This document shows, piece by piece, positions 27,531 through 35,080 of a stretch of 64,000 nt of DNA. Source of the stretch: Actinoplanes utahensis (lineage in GTDB: Bacteria > Actinomycetota > Actinomycetes > Mycobacteriales > Micromonosporaceae). A program made the translations under genes and the position numbers. The stretch is from the NCBI RefSeq assembly GCF_016862455.1, contig NZ_BOMZ01000110.1, forward strand, positions 25,817 to 89,816. The letters are read 5' to 3'. The number at the start of each line of letters is the position of its first letter. The first letter of the stretch is position 1. The notes beneath the pieces were generated by a model, which had not been told where the DNA came from, did not search any database, and worked only from the letters and a program-made list of their open reading frames with translations.

Positions 27531-27539
27531 TGTCGCACG
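27521..27539. promoter_or_regulatory. 19-bp perfect palindrome over the IclR start codon, candidate operator
   Basis: CGTGCGACA, one centre base, TGTCGCACG. The centre base is the A of the regulator ATG (minus strand). Size and symmetry fit an IclR-dimer site. Position would block transcription or initiation of the regulator-glpK operon. Confidence 0.65.
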
Positions 27540-27588
27540 CAGGCCGTTGCCGCACTCCAGTTCCGTTCATACCGTCACGGTCACCGAT

Positions 27589-27645
27589 CCGGCTGGTCGT
27601 CAGTGCTGTCTCAGCGCCGCTGAGACAGCACTGACGACCAGCCGG
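27589..27645. promoter_or_regulatory. 57-nt perfect palindrome just upstream of the second glpK
   Basis: Arms 27589-27616 and 27618-27645 are exact 28-bp reverse complements around one base. It lies in the divergent spacer, ending 18 bases before the GTG of glpK and 8-9 bases before its GGGAGG site. It is not downstream of any gene, so it is not an ordinary terminator. It may be a double operator, an RNA hairpin guarding the leader or a remnant of a mobile end. Confidence 0.8.
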
Positions 27646-27663
27646 GGTCAACAGGGAGGACTT

Positions 27664-29142
27664 GTGGCGCGGTACGTCGGCGCGATCGATCAGGGCACCA
27701 CCAGCACGCGGTTCATGATCTTCGACCGGTCCGGTACGGAGATCGGCCGGCACCAGCTCGAACACCGCCAGATCCAGCCGCGCTCCGGCTGGGTCGAGCA
27801 CGACCCGATGGAGATCTGGGAGAACACCCTCAAGACCATCGGGGTGGCGCTCGCCGACACCGGCCTGGCCCCGGCCGACCTGGCCGCGATCGGCATCACC
27901 AACCAGCGGGAGACGGTCGTCCTGTGGGACCGGTCCACGGGGGCCCCGGTCGCGCCGGCGATCGTCTGGCAGGACACCCGCACCGACTACCTGCTCCACG
28001 ACATCGACGCGGACCTGGTGCGGAGCCGGACGGGACTGCCGCCCGCCACCTACTTCTCGGCCACGAAGATCCAGTGGCTGCTCGACGAGGTCGACGGGCT
28101 GCGGGCACGCGCGGAGAACGGGGAGATCCTGTTCGGGACGATCGACTCGTGGCTGATCTGGAACCTGACCGGCGGCCGCCATCTGACCGACGTGACGAAC
28201 GCCAGCCGTACCATGCTGATGGACCTGTCCTCTCTGGACTGGTCGCCCGAGCTGCTGGCGATGTTCCGGATCCCCCGGGCGATGCTGCCGGAGATCCGCT
28301 CGTCCGCCGAGGTCTACGGGACCGCCGAGACGGTGCTGCCCGGGGTGCCGATCGCGGCGGCCATCGGCGATCAGCAGGCCGCCCTGTTCGGGCAGACCTG
28401 CTTCGAGCCGGGCGAGGCCAAGTGCACGTACGGCACCGGCGGGTTCCTGCTGATGAACACCGGGACCACACCGGTACGGTCGTCGCACGGCCTGATCACC
28501 ACGGTCGGCTACCGGTTCGGCGCCGAGAGACCGGTGTTCGCCCTGGAGGGCTCGATCGCCGCCTGCGGGTCCGCGATCCAGTGGCTGCGTGACCAGCTCG
28601 GCGTCCTGGACACCGCGGGCGACAGCGAGATCCTGGCCGGGCAGGTCGAGGACAGCGCCGGCGTCTGCTTCGTCCCGGCCTTCTCCGGCCTGTTCGCACC
28701 CTACTGGCGCCCGGACGCCCGCGCCGCCATCGTCGGTCTGTCCCGCTTCCACACCTCCGCCCACATCACCCGGGCCGCGCTGGAGGCGATCTGCCACCAG
28801 ACCCGGGACGTGGTCGAGGCGATGGCCCAGGACTCCGGCACGGTGCTGGACTGCCTCCAGGTGGACGGCGGGGTCACCGCGAACGCGCTGTGCATGCAGT
28901 TGCAGGCCGACATCCTCGGCGTGCCGGTCAGCAGGCCCGCCGTCGCCGAGACCACCGCGCTCGGCGCCGCCTACGCGGCCGGGCTCGCCGTCGGGTTCTG
29001 GGACTCCCTGGACGATCTGCGCGCCAACCGGCACGAGGACCGGCGCTGGCAGCCGTCCTGGTCGGCGGCCCGGCGTACCGAAGGCATCACCCGCTGGAGA
29101 GCGGCCATCGACCGCACCCTCGACTGGGTCAGCGTCGGCTGA
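27664..29142 (+). CDS. glpK: Glycerol kinase, second copy
   Basis: 492 residues from GTG 27664 after AGGGAGG; a frame reaching upstream to 27097 is antisense to the regulator and not used. Same motifs as the first copy: IDQGTTSTR near 8, WVEHDPMEIW near 44, GTIDSWLIWNLTGG near 158, DQQAALFGQ near 240, TYGTGGFLLMNTG near 260, DGGVTAN near 402. Lies 16 bases before glpD, so these two form the core glycerol operon. Having two kinases may allow different induction levels or substrates. The N- and C-terminal thirds differ from the first copy far more than the centre. Confidence 0.95.
   Translation: MARYVGAIDQGTTSTRFMIFDRSGTEIGRHQLEHRQIQPRSGWVEHDPMEIWENTLKTIGVALADTGLAPADLAAIGITNQRETVVLWDRSTGAPVAPAIVWQDTRTDYLLHDIDADLVRSRTGLPPATYFSATKIQWLLDEVDGLRARAENGEILFGTIDSWLIWNLTGGRHLTDVTNASRTMLMDLSSLDWSPELLAMFRIPRAMLPEIRSSAEVYGTAETVLPGVPIAAAIGDQQAALFGQTCFEPGEAKCTYGTGGFLLMNTGTTPVRSSHGLITTVGYRFGAERPVFALEGSIAACGSAIQWLRDQLGVLDTAGDSEILAGQVEDSAGVCFVPAFSGLFAPYWRPDARAAIVGLSRFHTSAHITRAALEAICHQTRDVVEAMAQDSGTVLDCLQVDGGVTANALCMQLQADILGVPVSRPAVAETTALGAAYAAGLAVGFWDSLDDLRANRHEDRRWQPSWSAARRTEGITRWRAAIDRTLDWVSVG
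28315..28515 (+). repeat. 201-bp block nearly identical to the other glpK (inverted)
   Basis: Partner of 25930-26130 on the minus strand; the single mismatch is at 28350. The two blocks are about 2.2 kb apart in inverted orientation, so exchange between them could also flip the segment that holds the regulator. Confidence 0.85.
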
Positions 29143-29158
29143 CTCTGACGGAAGGACC

Positions 29159-30883
29159 ATGATGAACACCGGAGTGATCTCACCGCAGGCCCGCACCCGG
29201 GCCCTGGAAACCATGTCGTCCGGCGAGGAACTGGACGTGCTGGTCGTCGGCGCCGGAGTGGTCGGGGCCGGCTCGGCGCTGGACGCCGCCACCCGCGGCC
29301 TCTCCGTCGGCCTCCTGGAGGCCCGCGACTTCGCCAGCGGCACCTCCAGCCGATCCAGCAAGCTCATCCACGGCGGCCTGCGCTACCTGGAGATGCTCGA
29401 CTTCAGCCTGGTCCGGGAGGCACTGCGGGAACGTGGCCTGCTGATCCAGAAGCTCGCCCCGCACCTGGTCCGCCCGGTGCCGTTCCTCTACCCGCTGCAG
29501 AAGCGCGCGTGGGAGCGGTTCTACATCGGCGCCGGCATCGCGCTCTACGACGTCCTCGCGCTCTCCGGCGGCGGGGCGGGCGTGCCCGTGCACCGGCATC
29601 TGAGCCGGGTCGAGGCGCTCAAGGCGTTCCCGTCGCTGCGCCCGGAGACCTTGGTCGGCGCGATCCGCTACTACGACGCGCAGGTCGACGACGCCCGGCA
29701 CACCATGTTCCTGGTCCGGACCGCGGCGGCGCACGGGGCGCACGTCGCCTCCCGTACCGAGGTGATCGGCTTCCTCCGGGAGGGCCGCCGGGTCGTCGGC
29801 GTCCGCGCCCGGGACCTGGCGACCGGCGCCGAACTGGAGATCCGCGCCCGCACCGTGATCAACGCGACGGGCGTGTGGACCGGCGACAGCCAGGCCCTGC
29901 TCACCGGCGAGCGCGGCGAGTTCCGGATCACCGCGAGCAAGGGGATCCATCTGGTGGTGCCGCGGGCCCGGATCGCCGGCCACACCGGCATGATCCTGCG
30001 TACGGCCACCAGCGTGCTCTTCGTCATCCCGTGGGACCAACACTGGATCATCGGAACCACCGACACGAAATGGGACCTGGACAAGTCCGACCCGGCCGCG
30101 TCCGGCAAGGACGTCGACTACCTGCTCGACGAGGTCAACAAGGCCCTGGCCACCCCACTGACCCGCGACGACGTGCAGGGCGTCTACGCCGGGCTGCGCC
30201 CGCTGCTGTCGGCCGAGGCGTCCAGCACCGCCAAGCTGTCCCGCGAGCACGCCGTCGGCAACCCGGTCCCCGGCATGATCGTCGTCGCCGGCGGCAAGTA
30301 CACCACCTACCGGGTGATGGCGAAGGACGCCGTCGACGCCGCCGTCCGGGAGCTCGCGGCCCGTGTCCCGCAGTCCTGCACCGACCAGGTCCCGCTGCTC
30401 GGCGCGGACGGCTACCGCGCCGCCTGGAACCGCCGGGCCGCCCTGGCCCGCCGCTCCGGCCTGACCGTCACCCGGATCGAAAACCTCCTGCACCGCTACG
30501 GCACCCTGCTCGACGAGGTGCTCGGCCTGATCGAGGCGGACCCGTCGCTGGGCCTGCCGCTCGACGGCGCACCCGGCCACCTGCGCGCCGAGATCCTCTA
30601 CTCGGTCACCCACGAGGGCGCCCGCCACCTCGACGACGTCCTCTCCCGCCGTACCCGGATCGCCTTCGAGACCACCGACCGCGGCGTCACCGCGGCCCGC
30701 GCCGCCGCCGGCCTGATCGCGCCCGCCCTGGGCTGGTCCGACGCGGACGCCGACCGAGAGGCCGCCGCCTACGAGTCCCGCGTCGTCGCCGAACTCGCCG
30801 CGCAGACCCAGCCCGACGACACCTCCGCCGACGCGGTGCTCCGTGGCGTCCCGGCCGTCCGTCCGGTGGTCTCCACGGTCTGA
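29159..30883 (+). CDS. glpD: Glycerol-3-phosphate dehydrogenase (FAD, respiratory)
   Basis: 574 residues; the first of two adjacent ATGs is used, with GGAAGGA upstream. FAD-binding VVGAGVVGAGSALDAATRG near 28-46, the family signature SRSSKLIHGGLRYLE near 67-81, TTDTKWDLD near 300, GLRPLLS near 345, GGKYTTYRVMA near 378, then a C-terminal helical domain. Oxidises glycerol 3-phosphate to dihydroxyacetone phosphate at the membrane and passes electrons to quinone. Co-transcribed with the second glpK. A 7-bp repeat array follows the stop. Confidence 0.95.
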   Translation: MMNTGVISPQARTRALETMSSGEELDVLVVGAGVVGAGSALDAATRGLSVGLLEARDFASGTSSRSSKLIHGGLRYLEMLDFSLVREALRERGLLIQKLAPHLVRPVPFLYPLQKRAWERFYIGAGIALYDVLALSGGGAGVPVHRHLSRVEALKAFPSLRPETLVGAIRYYDAQVDDARHTMFLVRTAAAHGAHVASRTEVIGFLREGRRVVGVRARDLATGAELEIRARTVINATGVWTGDSQALLTGERGEFRITASKGIHLVVPRARIAGHTGMILRTATSVLFVIPWDQHWIIGTTDTKWDLDKSDPAASGKDVDYLLDEVNKALATPLTRDDVQGVYAGLRPLLSAEASSTAKLSREHAVGNPVPGMIVVAGGKYTTYRVMAKDAVDAAVRELAARVPQSCTDQVPLLGADGYRAAWNRRAALARRSGLTVTRIENLLHRYGTLLDEVLGLIEADPSLGLPLDGAPGHLRAEILYSVTHEGARHLDDVLSRRTRIAFETTDRGVTAARAAAGLIAPALGWSDADADREAAAYESRVVAELAAQTQPDDTSADAVLRGVPAVRPVVSTV

Positions 30884-30884
30884 G

Positions 30885-31038
30885 CAACCGCCAACGGGCG
30901 ACGGGCAACCGCCAACGGGCGACGGGCAACCGCCAACGGGCGACGGGCAACCGCCAACGGCCGGCGGCCAACGGCCAACGGCCAACGGTCGGCGGTCGGC
31001 GGTCGGCGGTCGGCGGTCGGCGGTCGGCGGTCGGCGGT
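30885..31038. repeat. Array of 22 heptanucleotide repeats
   Basis: 154 bases divide exactly into 22 heptamers. The first nine form three 21-base groups (CAACCGC CAACGGG CGACGGG), six are transitional, and the last seven are identical CGGCGGT. It begins two bases after the glpD stop. CAACCGCC at the left end and GGCGGTTG at the right end are reverse complements. 7 is not a multiple of 3, which argues against coding. Confidence 0.9.
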
Positions 31039-31607
31039 TGAGAAAATCTAGGCTCACGGTGCTAGACATTCTCTTCGGGTGGGATTAGTGTTTCTCCTGT
31101 CGAAAGAAAAGATCTACCGAAGACGCAGACGAGAGACCGAGCGTCAAGCAGGGCCCGGATCGTTCGTGGCTCGCTCGGCTCAGCGGCTCACGACCAACGT
31201 GACCGCTCCAGTGGTTTGAGTGAGAGGTAGTTTTTCAAGACCCTGACGTAACTCCAGGTCAGGGCAGCTCGTCGCACATGCGTGGGGCCATGAAGTCGCG
31301 TGGGGCTCCGGCATCGGCGGGTCGTGACACCGCAACAGGAAGTATCGAAAGAAGAGAAAAGGGAGGGCAAAGCACCGTTGGATCGCCCGCGGCCAGATCG
31401 TTTCGACAGCTCTGGCGGGCGGACACCGCAGTTTCCATCGATTGAGAGGTGGTCTCCGGTCACGCTTATGCGATCCCCGCGCCCAGCGCCGTCGATGACG
31501 GTTCGCGCGGATACGAAAACCAGCGAACCTGCTGGCAGATGGTGTTCTTGACCCACTACCCTGGGCCCCGGCGCGTTTGCGCCGGGGCCCTCGTCATGGA
31601 GGTGTAA
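31039..31607 (+). ncRNA. Long non-coding spacer before the MerR-like gene: candidate leader or small RNA
   Basis: About 570 bases without a plausible gene and with clearly lower GC than the surroundings (for example GAAAGAAAAGATC near 31101 and GAAGAGAAAAGGGAGGG near 31350). A 7-bp stem CCCTGAC/GTCAGGG lies at 31241-31264. Near the right end a perfect 12-bp hairpin (31563-31590) stands directly before the ribosome site of the next gene. This fits a long structured leader, or a small RNA that ends at the hairpin. I could not match it to RNase P RNA, tmRNA, SRP RNA or 6C RNA by eye. Confidence 0.4.
31563..31590 (+). terminator. 12-bp perfect hairpin 17 bases before the MerR-like gene
   Basis: Arms 31563-31574 and 31579-31590 (GGGCCCCGGCGC and its complement) with loop GTTT. 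As it lies between the spacer and GGAGGTG of the next gene it may act as an attenuator or end an upstream transcript. Confidence 0.65.
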
Positions 31608-31928
31608 GTGGCCCAAGCCGACGACATGTTCGGAGACGACGACTATCCCGCCTACACGATGGGCCGCGCCGCGGAGATCACGGGCGCCTCGCAGGACTTC
31701 TTGCGCCGGCTCGACGAAGCAAAGCTGATCAAACCGTTCCGCTCGGCGGGCGGCCACCGCCGCTACTCCCGTTACCAGTTGCGCCTCGCCGCACGGGCCC
31801 GGGAGATGGTGGACCAGGGCACCCCCCTGGAAGCGGCGTGCCGCATCATCATCCTCGAGGACCAGCTTGAGGAGGCCCTCGAGCAGAACCGGAAACTACA
31901 AGGTCAACGTCCTGCCCAGGCCGGCTGA
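31608..31928 (+). CDS. Small MerR-like helix-turn-helix regulator
   Basis: 106 residues, GTG after GGAGGTG. YTMGRAAEITGASQDFLRRLDEAKLI (about 15-40) is a MerR-type recognition helix region, GGHRRYSRYQLRLAAR near 47-62 the wing and following helix, and ILEDQLEEALEQNRKLQ a C-terminal coiled coil for dimer formation. There is no effector domain. Short MerR proteins beginning with an acidic DDDYPAYTMGRAAE segment are, as I remember, widespread in actinomycetes and tied to development or stress. The long leader with a terminator-like hairpin suggests post-initiation control. Confidence 0.85.
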   Translation: MAQADDMFGDDDYPAYTMGRAAEITGASQDFLRRLDEAKLIKPFRSAGGHRRYSRYQLRLAARAREMVDQGTPLEAACRIIILEDQLEEALEQNRKLQGQRPAQAG

Positions 31929-32403
31929 CCCCGGCAGGCATCACCGCCATACGGTCTTTCTCCTCCCGGAGAGAGGCCGTTCGCCGTTTCCGCCCCGCAC
32001 TCCCCCACCGGCGGCTCGGGCGCCGGGACGGGCCGCGACGAGTCAGGCCGTCGCGGGTCAGACCCAGACGCGGGACGGGCCGCCACGAGGCAGACCGTCA
32101 CGGGTCAAGCCCAGATGCAAGACGGGCCGCCACGAGTCAGGCCGCCTCAGGTCAGACCCAGACGCGGGACGGGCCGCCACGAGGCAGACCGTCACGGGTC
32201 AAGCCCAGACGCAAGACGCGCCGCCACGAGTCAGGCCGCCTCAGGTCAGACCCAGACGCAAGACGCGCCGCCACGAGGCAGACCGCCTCAGGTCAGACCC
32301 AGACGCAAGACGCGCCGCCACGAGTCGGACCGCTACGGGTCGGGCCCAGACGCGGGTCAGACAGCCGCGGGTCGGGCCCAGACGCGGTCCAGACAGCCGC
32401 GGG
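31929..32403. repeat. Intergenic 47-bp tandem array (32035-32363) continuing as 32-bp units
   Basis: GCCACGAG or a one- to two-base variant recurs at exactly 47-bp steps: 32035, 32082, 32129, 32176, 32223, 32270, 32317. Alternate units carry GAGTCAGG and GAGGCAGA variants, so a 94-bp higher-order unit is visible. From about 32336 the period becomes 32 bp (CGGGT at 32336, 32368, 32400). The array ends at the stop codon of the M50-like gene. Convergent spacer. No unit length is a multiple of 3 and the frames through it shift, so it is not coding. No unique spacers, so not CRISPR. Confidence 0.9.
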
Positions 32404-33069
32404 TCAGGCCCAGATGCGGAGGAAGAGGGTGCCCAGGACGTCGACGATGTGCAGGAGGAGCGGGTAGCCCAGCGGAAAGAAGGCGGCGATCAGCAGGATC
32501 AGCGCACCGATGTTCTTGTCCTCGAACCACAGGCGCAGCCAGGCCATCGACGGGCCCGGGCGGCGCAGCGCGTGCCACAGGATGCCGAAACCGTCCAGTG
32601 GCGGGATCGGGATCAGGGCGAGCAGGCCGAAACCCAGCAGGCCGGTGCCCAGGGACAGGACCGCCTGTTCGGCGTAGGGCAGCGGGAGGTAGCCGCGCAG
32701 GATCACGCCGGGGCTGAGCATGGCGAGCCAGTCACCGGAGAAGGCGAGGGCGTAACCGGCGATGATCAGCTCGCCGGCCAGGATGCAGGCGACCGGGCCG
32801 GCGGCGAAGACGGCGGCGGCGCGGCCCCGGCCCTTCCAGCGCGGCACCTCGTCGACGGTGACCTGGCGGCCCCAGCCGGTGCCGCCGATGGCGGCGCAGA
32901 CCGCACCGAACGGGTCGATCTCCTCGCGCGCGCGCAGCGGTCCGCGGCTTTCGCCCAGGCCGACGACGCGCGCGGTGAAGCGCATGGCGACGGCGCGCAG
33001 CGCGAGGCCGAGCAGGAAGGCGACGACCAGGGCGACGAACGCCACCGGCTCGCCGAGTGCGAAGAGCAC
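32404..33069 (-). CDS. Site-2-protease (M50)-like membrane protein without HExxH
   Basis: 221 residues, GTG start 11 bases after the parA stop. Four to five hydrophobic helices. The C-terminal part carries IPIPPLDGFGIL near 150, the NPxxDG-type motif of M50 intramembrane proteases. The region where HExxH should lie (about residues 20-35) reads RAVAMRFTARVVG, with no His and no Glu, so the zinc site is absent. Homologues beside parA-scpA in actinomycetes are commonly labelled site-2 protease family. Here it is probably a non-proteolytic scaffold. It is co-transcribed with parA. Confidence 0.75.
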   Translation of the reverse strand: MLFALGEPVAFVALVVAFLLGLALRAVAMRFTARVVGLGESRGPLRAREEIDPFGAVCAAIGGTGWGRQVTVDEVPRWKGRGRAAAVFAAGPVACILAGELIIAGYALAFSGDWLAMLSPGVILRGYLPLPYAEQAVLSLGTGLLGFGLLALIPIPPLDGFGILWHALRRPGPSMAWLRLWFEDKNIGALILLIAAFFPLGYPLLLHIVDVLGTLFLRIWA

Positions 33070-33080
33070 GGGTTGTGGAC

Positions 33081-34013
33081 CTAGTCCCGTTCTGTCTGGG
33101 AGGCGATGACCTCGCGAGCGAGCTGCCGGTAGTTGCGGGCGCCGGAGGACGCCGGATCCAGCGTAGTGATCGGAGCGCCGGCGACGGTCGACTCGGGGAA
33201 CTTGACCGTCTTGGTGATGACCGTCTGGTAGACCTTGTCACCGAAGGCCTCCACCACACGCTGCAGCACCTGGCGGCAGTGGGTGGTGCGGGAGTCGTAC
33301 ATCGTCGCGAGGATGCCCTCGAGCTCGAGGTCGAAGTTGAGCCGCTCGCGCACCTTGTCGATGGTGTCCAGCAGCAGCGCCACACCACGGAGGGAGAAGA
33401 ACTCACACTCCAGGGGGATGAGCACGCCGTGCGCGATGGTGAGCGCGTTGATCGCCAGCAGGCCCAGGGAGGGCTGGCAGTCGATCAGGATGAAGTCGTA
33501 CTCCTTACGGACCGAGCGCAGGGCCCGGGCCAGCGCCATCTCCCGGGCGACCTCGTTGACCAGCTGGATCTCGGCGGCGGAGAGGTCGATGTTGGCGGGC
33601 AGCAGGTGCAGGCCGGCGACATCGGTCTTGATGATGACGTCCTCGGTGGCGACGTCGTCCTGCATGAGCAGGTTGTAGACGCTCAGGTCGAGGTTGTGCG
33701 GGTTCACCCCGAGGCCGACGGAGCAGGCGCCCTGCGGGTCGAAGTCGACGAGGAGGACCTTCTGCCCGTACTCCGCGAGGGCGGCACCGAGGTTGATGGT
33801 GGTCGTCGTCTTACCGACGCCACCCTTCTGGTTCGCCAGGGCGATGATGCGGGCCGGGCCGTGCTTGTCCTTCGGCATCGGCTCGGGGATCGGGCGGCGC
33901 ATCGTGTATGCCGTGGGGTCGGCGGGACCCAGATCGGCGCCGAGGTCCAGGGAGTTCTGCTGTGCTCGGAGCGTGGAAGTCCAGGCCTCCGCACGCTCGC
34001 CGTTCCCTGACAT
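33081..34013 (-). CDS. ParA/Soj-type ATPase without a ParB partner here
   Basis: 310 residues from ATG 34013; an upstream in-frame start at 34061 would add 16. Deviant Walker A KGGVGKTTT near residue 62, LLVDFDPQG near 88 (Walker A-prime) and ILIDCQPSLG near 165 (Walker B). Basic residues near the C-terminus fit DNA binding. The first about 50 residues are a disordered lead. ParA proteins form ATP-dependent dimers on DNA and position cargo. No parB or parS is seen, as in the orphan ParA next to scpA in other actinobacteria, so cargo other than the replication origin is likely. Confidence 0.9.
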   Translation of the reverse strand: MSGNGERAEAWTSTLRAQQNSLDLGADLGPADPTAYTMRRPIPEPMPKDKHGPARIIALANQKGGVGKTTTTINLGAALAEYGQKVLLVDFDPQGACSVGLGVNPHNLDLSVYNLLMQDDVATEDVIIKTDVAGLHLLPANIDLSAAEIQLVNEVAREMALARALRSVRKEYDFILIDCQPSLGLLAINALTIAHGVLIPLECEFFSLRGVALLLDTIDKVRERLNFDLELEGILATMYDSRTTHCRQVLQRVVEAFGDKVYQTVITKTVKFPESTVAGAPITTLDPASSGARNYRQLAREVIASQTERD

Positions 34014-34165
34014 CGCCCTCGCCCCCTTCCGACCAGTGTCTTGAACCCGATTGGCATTCACTTCTCCGCCGCGGGGCTAGCACAGTCGATGCCCGACTGT
34101 ACGCCACACGCGCCGCCACGCCGGGGTCAGTCATTCGGCGTGTCGCACCTACGCGTCCCTAACGT

Positions 34166-35080
34166 CTAACGAGCGCGCGGGTGTGCGGTCGCGTACACCT
34201 CTCGGAGGCGTTCGACGGTCACCAGGGTATACACCTGCGTCGTGGTGACCGAGGCGTGTCCCAGCAGTTCTTGCACCACCCGCACGTCCGCTCCCCCGTC
34301 GAGCAGATGCGTCGCGTAGGAGTGACGCAGCGTGTGCGGGCTGACCGCGTACGGCCCGTCGACGGGCAGGCCCACGGCCACGGCGCAGCGGTGCAGGGCG
34401 GTCCAGGCGCTCTGCCGGGACAGCCGGCCGCCGCGGGCGTTGAGGAACACGGCGGGCGTGCCCCGGCCCTGCGCGGCGAGCGAGGGCCGGGCCCGTACCA
34501 GATAGGCCCGCACCGCGGCCCGTGCGTAACCGCCGACCGGGACCAGCCGCGTCTTCCCGCCCTTGCCCCGCAGGACCACCGCGGGTTCCTCGTCCAGTTC
34601 GAGGTCGTCGATGTCGGCGCCGACCGCCTCGGAGATCCGGGCGCCGGTGCCGTACAGGAACTCCAGCAGCGCCCGGTCGCGGAGGCCGAGCGGCGAGTCC
34701 GCGTCCGGGACCCCGAGCAGCCGTTCCACCTGCTCCACGTCGAGGGCCTTGGGCAGGCGTTTCGGCGGGGCGGGTAGCCGTACCCCGGAAGCCACGTCGT
34801 GCGGGATCAACCGCTCCCGGACCGCAAACCGGTGCAGGCCGCGGACCGCCGACATGGCCCGCGCGGCCGACGCCGCCGCCAGACCCTCCTCGCGCAGGGC
34901 GGCCAGATGCCCGCTGACGTCCGCCTCGCGCACCTCGCCGAGGCCGGTGATACCGGCGGCGGCCAGCCGTTCGGCGTACCGCTCCAGGTCGCGGCGGTAG
35001 GAGGCGAGCGTGTTGCGGGAGAGGCCGCGTTCCACGCTCAGATGGTCGAGGTAGCTCCTGATCGCGCGGTCCGGGCTCAG
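34166..35080 (-). CDS. xerD: Tyrosine recombinase XerD, probable CTG start
   Basis: 304 residues if begun at CTG 35080. N-terminal SAM-like domain (IRSYLDHLSVERGLSRNTLASY in outline), then the catalytic domain with TGARISEAVG (Arg), RGKGGKTRLVPV (Lys), HTLRHSYATHL (His-x-x-Arg) and the tyrosine in TTTQVYTLV near the end. Resolves chromosome dimers at dif together with XerC. No ATG, GTG or TTG in frame lies near the expected start: the next one upstream is deep inside ald, and the first downstream (GTG of VERG) would remove part of the first helix. CTG follows GGAGG at 7 bases and overlaps the ald stop as CTGA. Confidence 0.9.
   Translation of the reverse strand: MSPDRAIRSYLDHLSVERGLSRNTLASYRRDLERYAERLAAAGITGLGEVREADVSGHLAALREEGLAAASAARAMSAVRGLHRFAVRERLIPHDVASGVRLPAPPKRLPKALDVEQVERLLGVPDADSPLGLRDRALLEFLYGTGARISEAVGADIDDLELDEEPAVVLRGKGGKTRLVPVGGYARAAVRAYLVRARPSLAAQGRGTPAVFLNARGGRLSRQSAWTALHRCAVAVGLPVDGPYAVSPHTLRHSYATHLLDGGADVRVVQELLGHASVTTTQVYTLVTVERLREVYATAHPRAR

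Noticed and set aside
27097..27663. Plus-strand extension of the second glpK across the regulator gene
   Set aside because: It is the antisense of the IclR gene and crosses the 57-nt palindrome. The kinase fold begins at GTG 27664 after a good ribosome site.
31039..31607. RNase P RNA, tmRNA or 6C RNA
   Set aside because: Conserved cores of these RNAs (for example the GAGGAAAGTC block of RNase P RNA) are not present.
32035..32420. CRISPR array
   Set aside because: Units follow each other without unique spacers, and there are no cas genes.
31867..33084. 405-residue frame through the 47-bp array
   Set aside because: 47 is not a multiple of 3, so each repeat is read in another frame. The rest is antisense to the M50-like gene.
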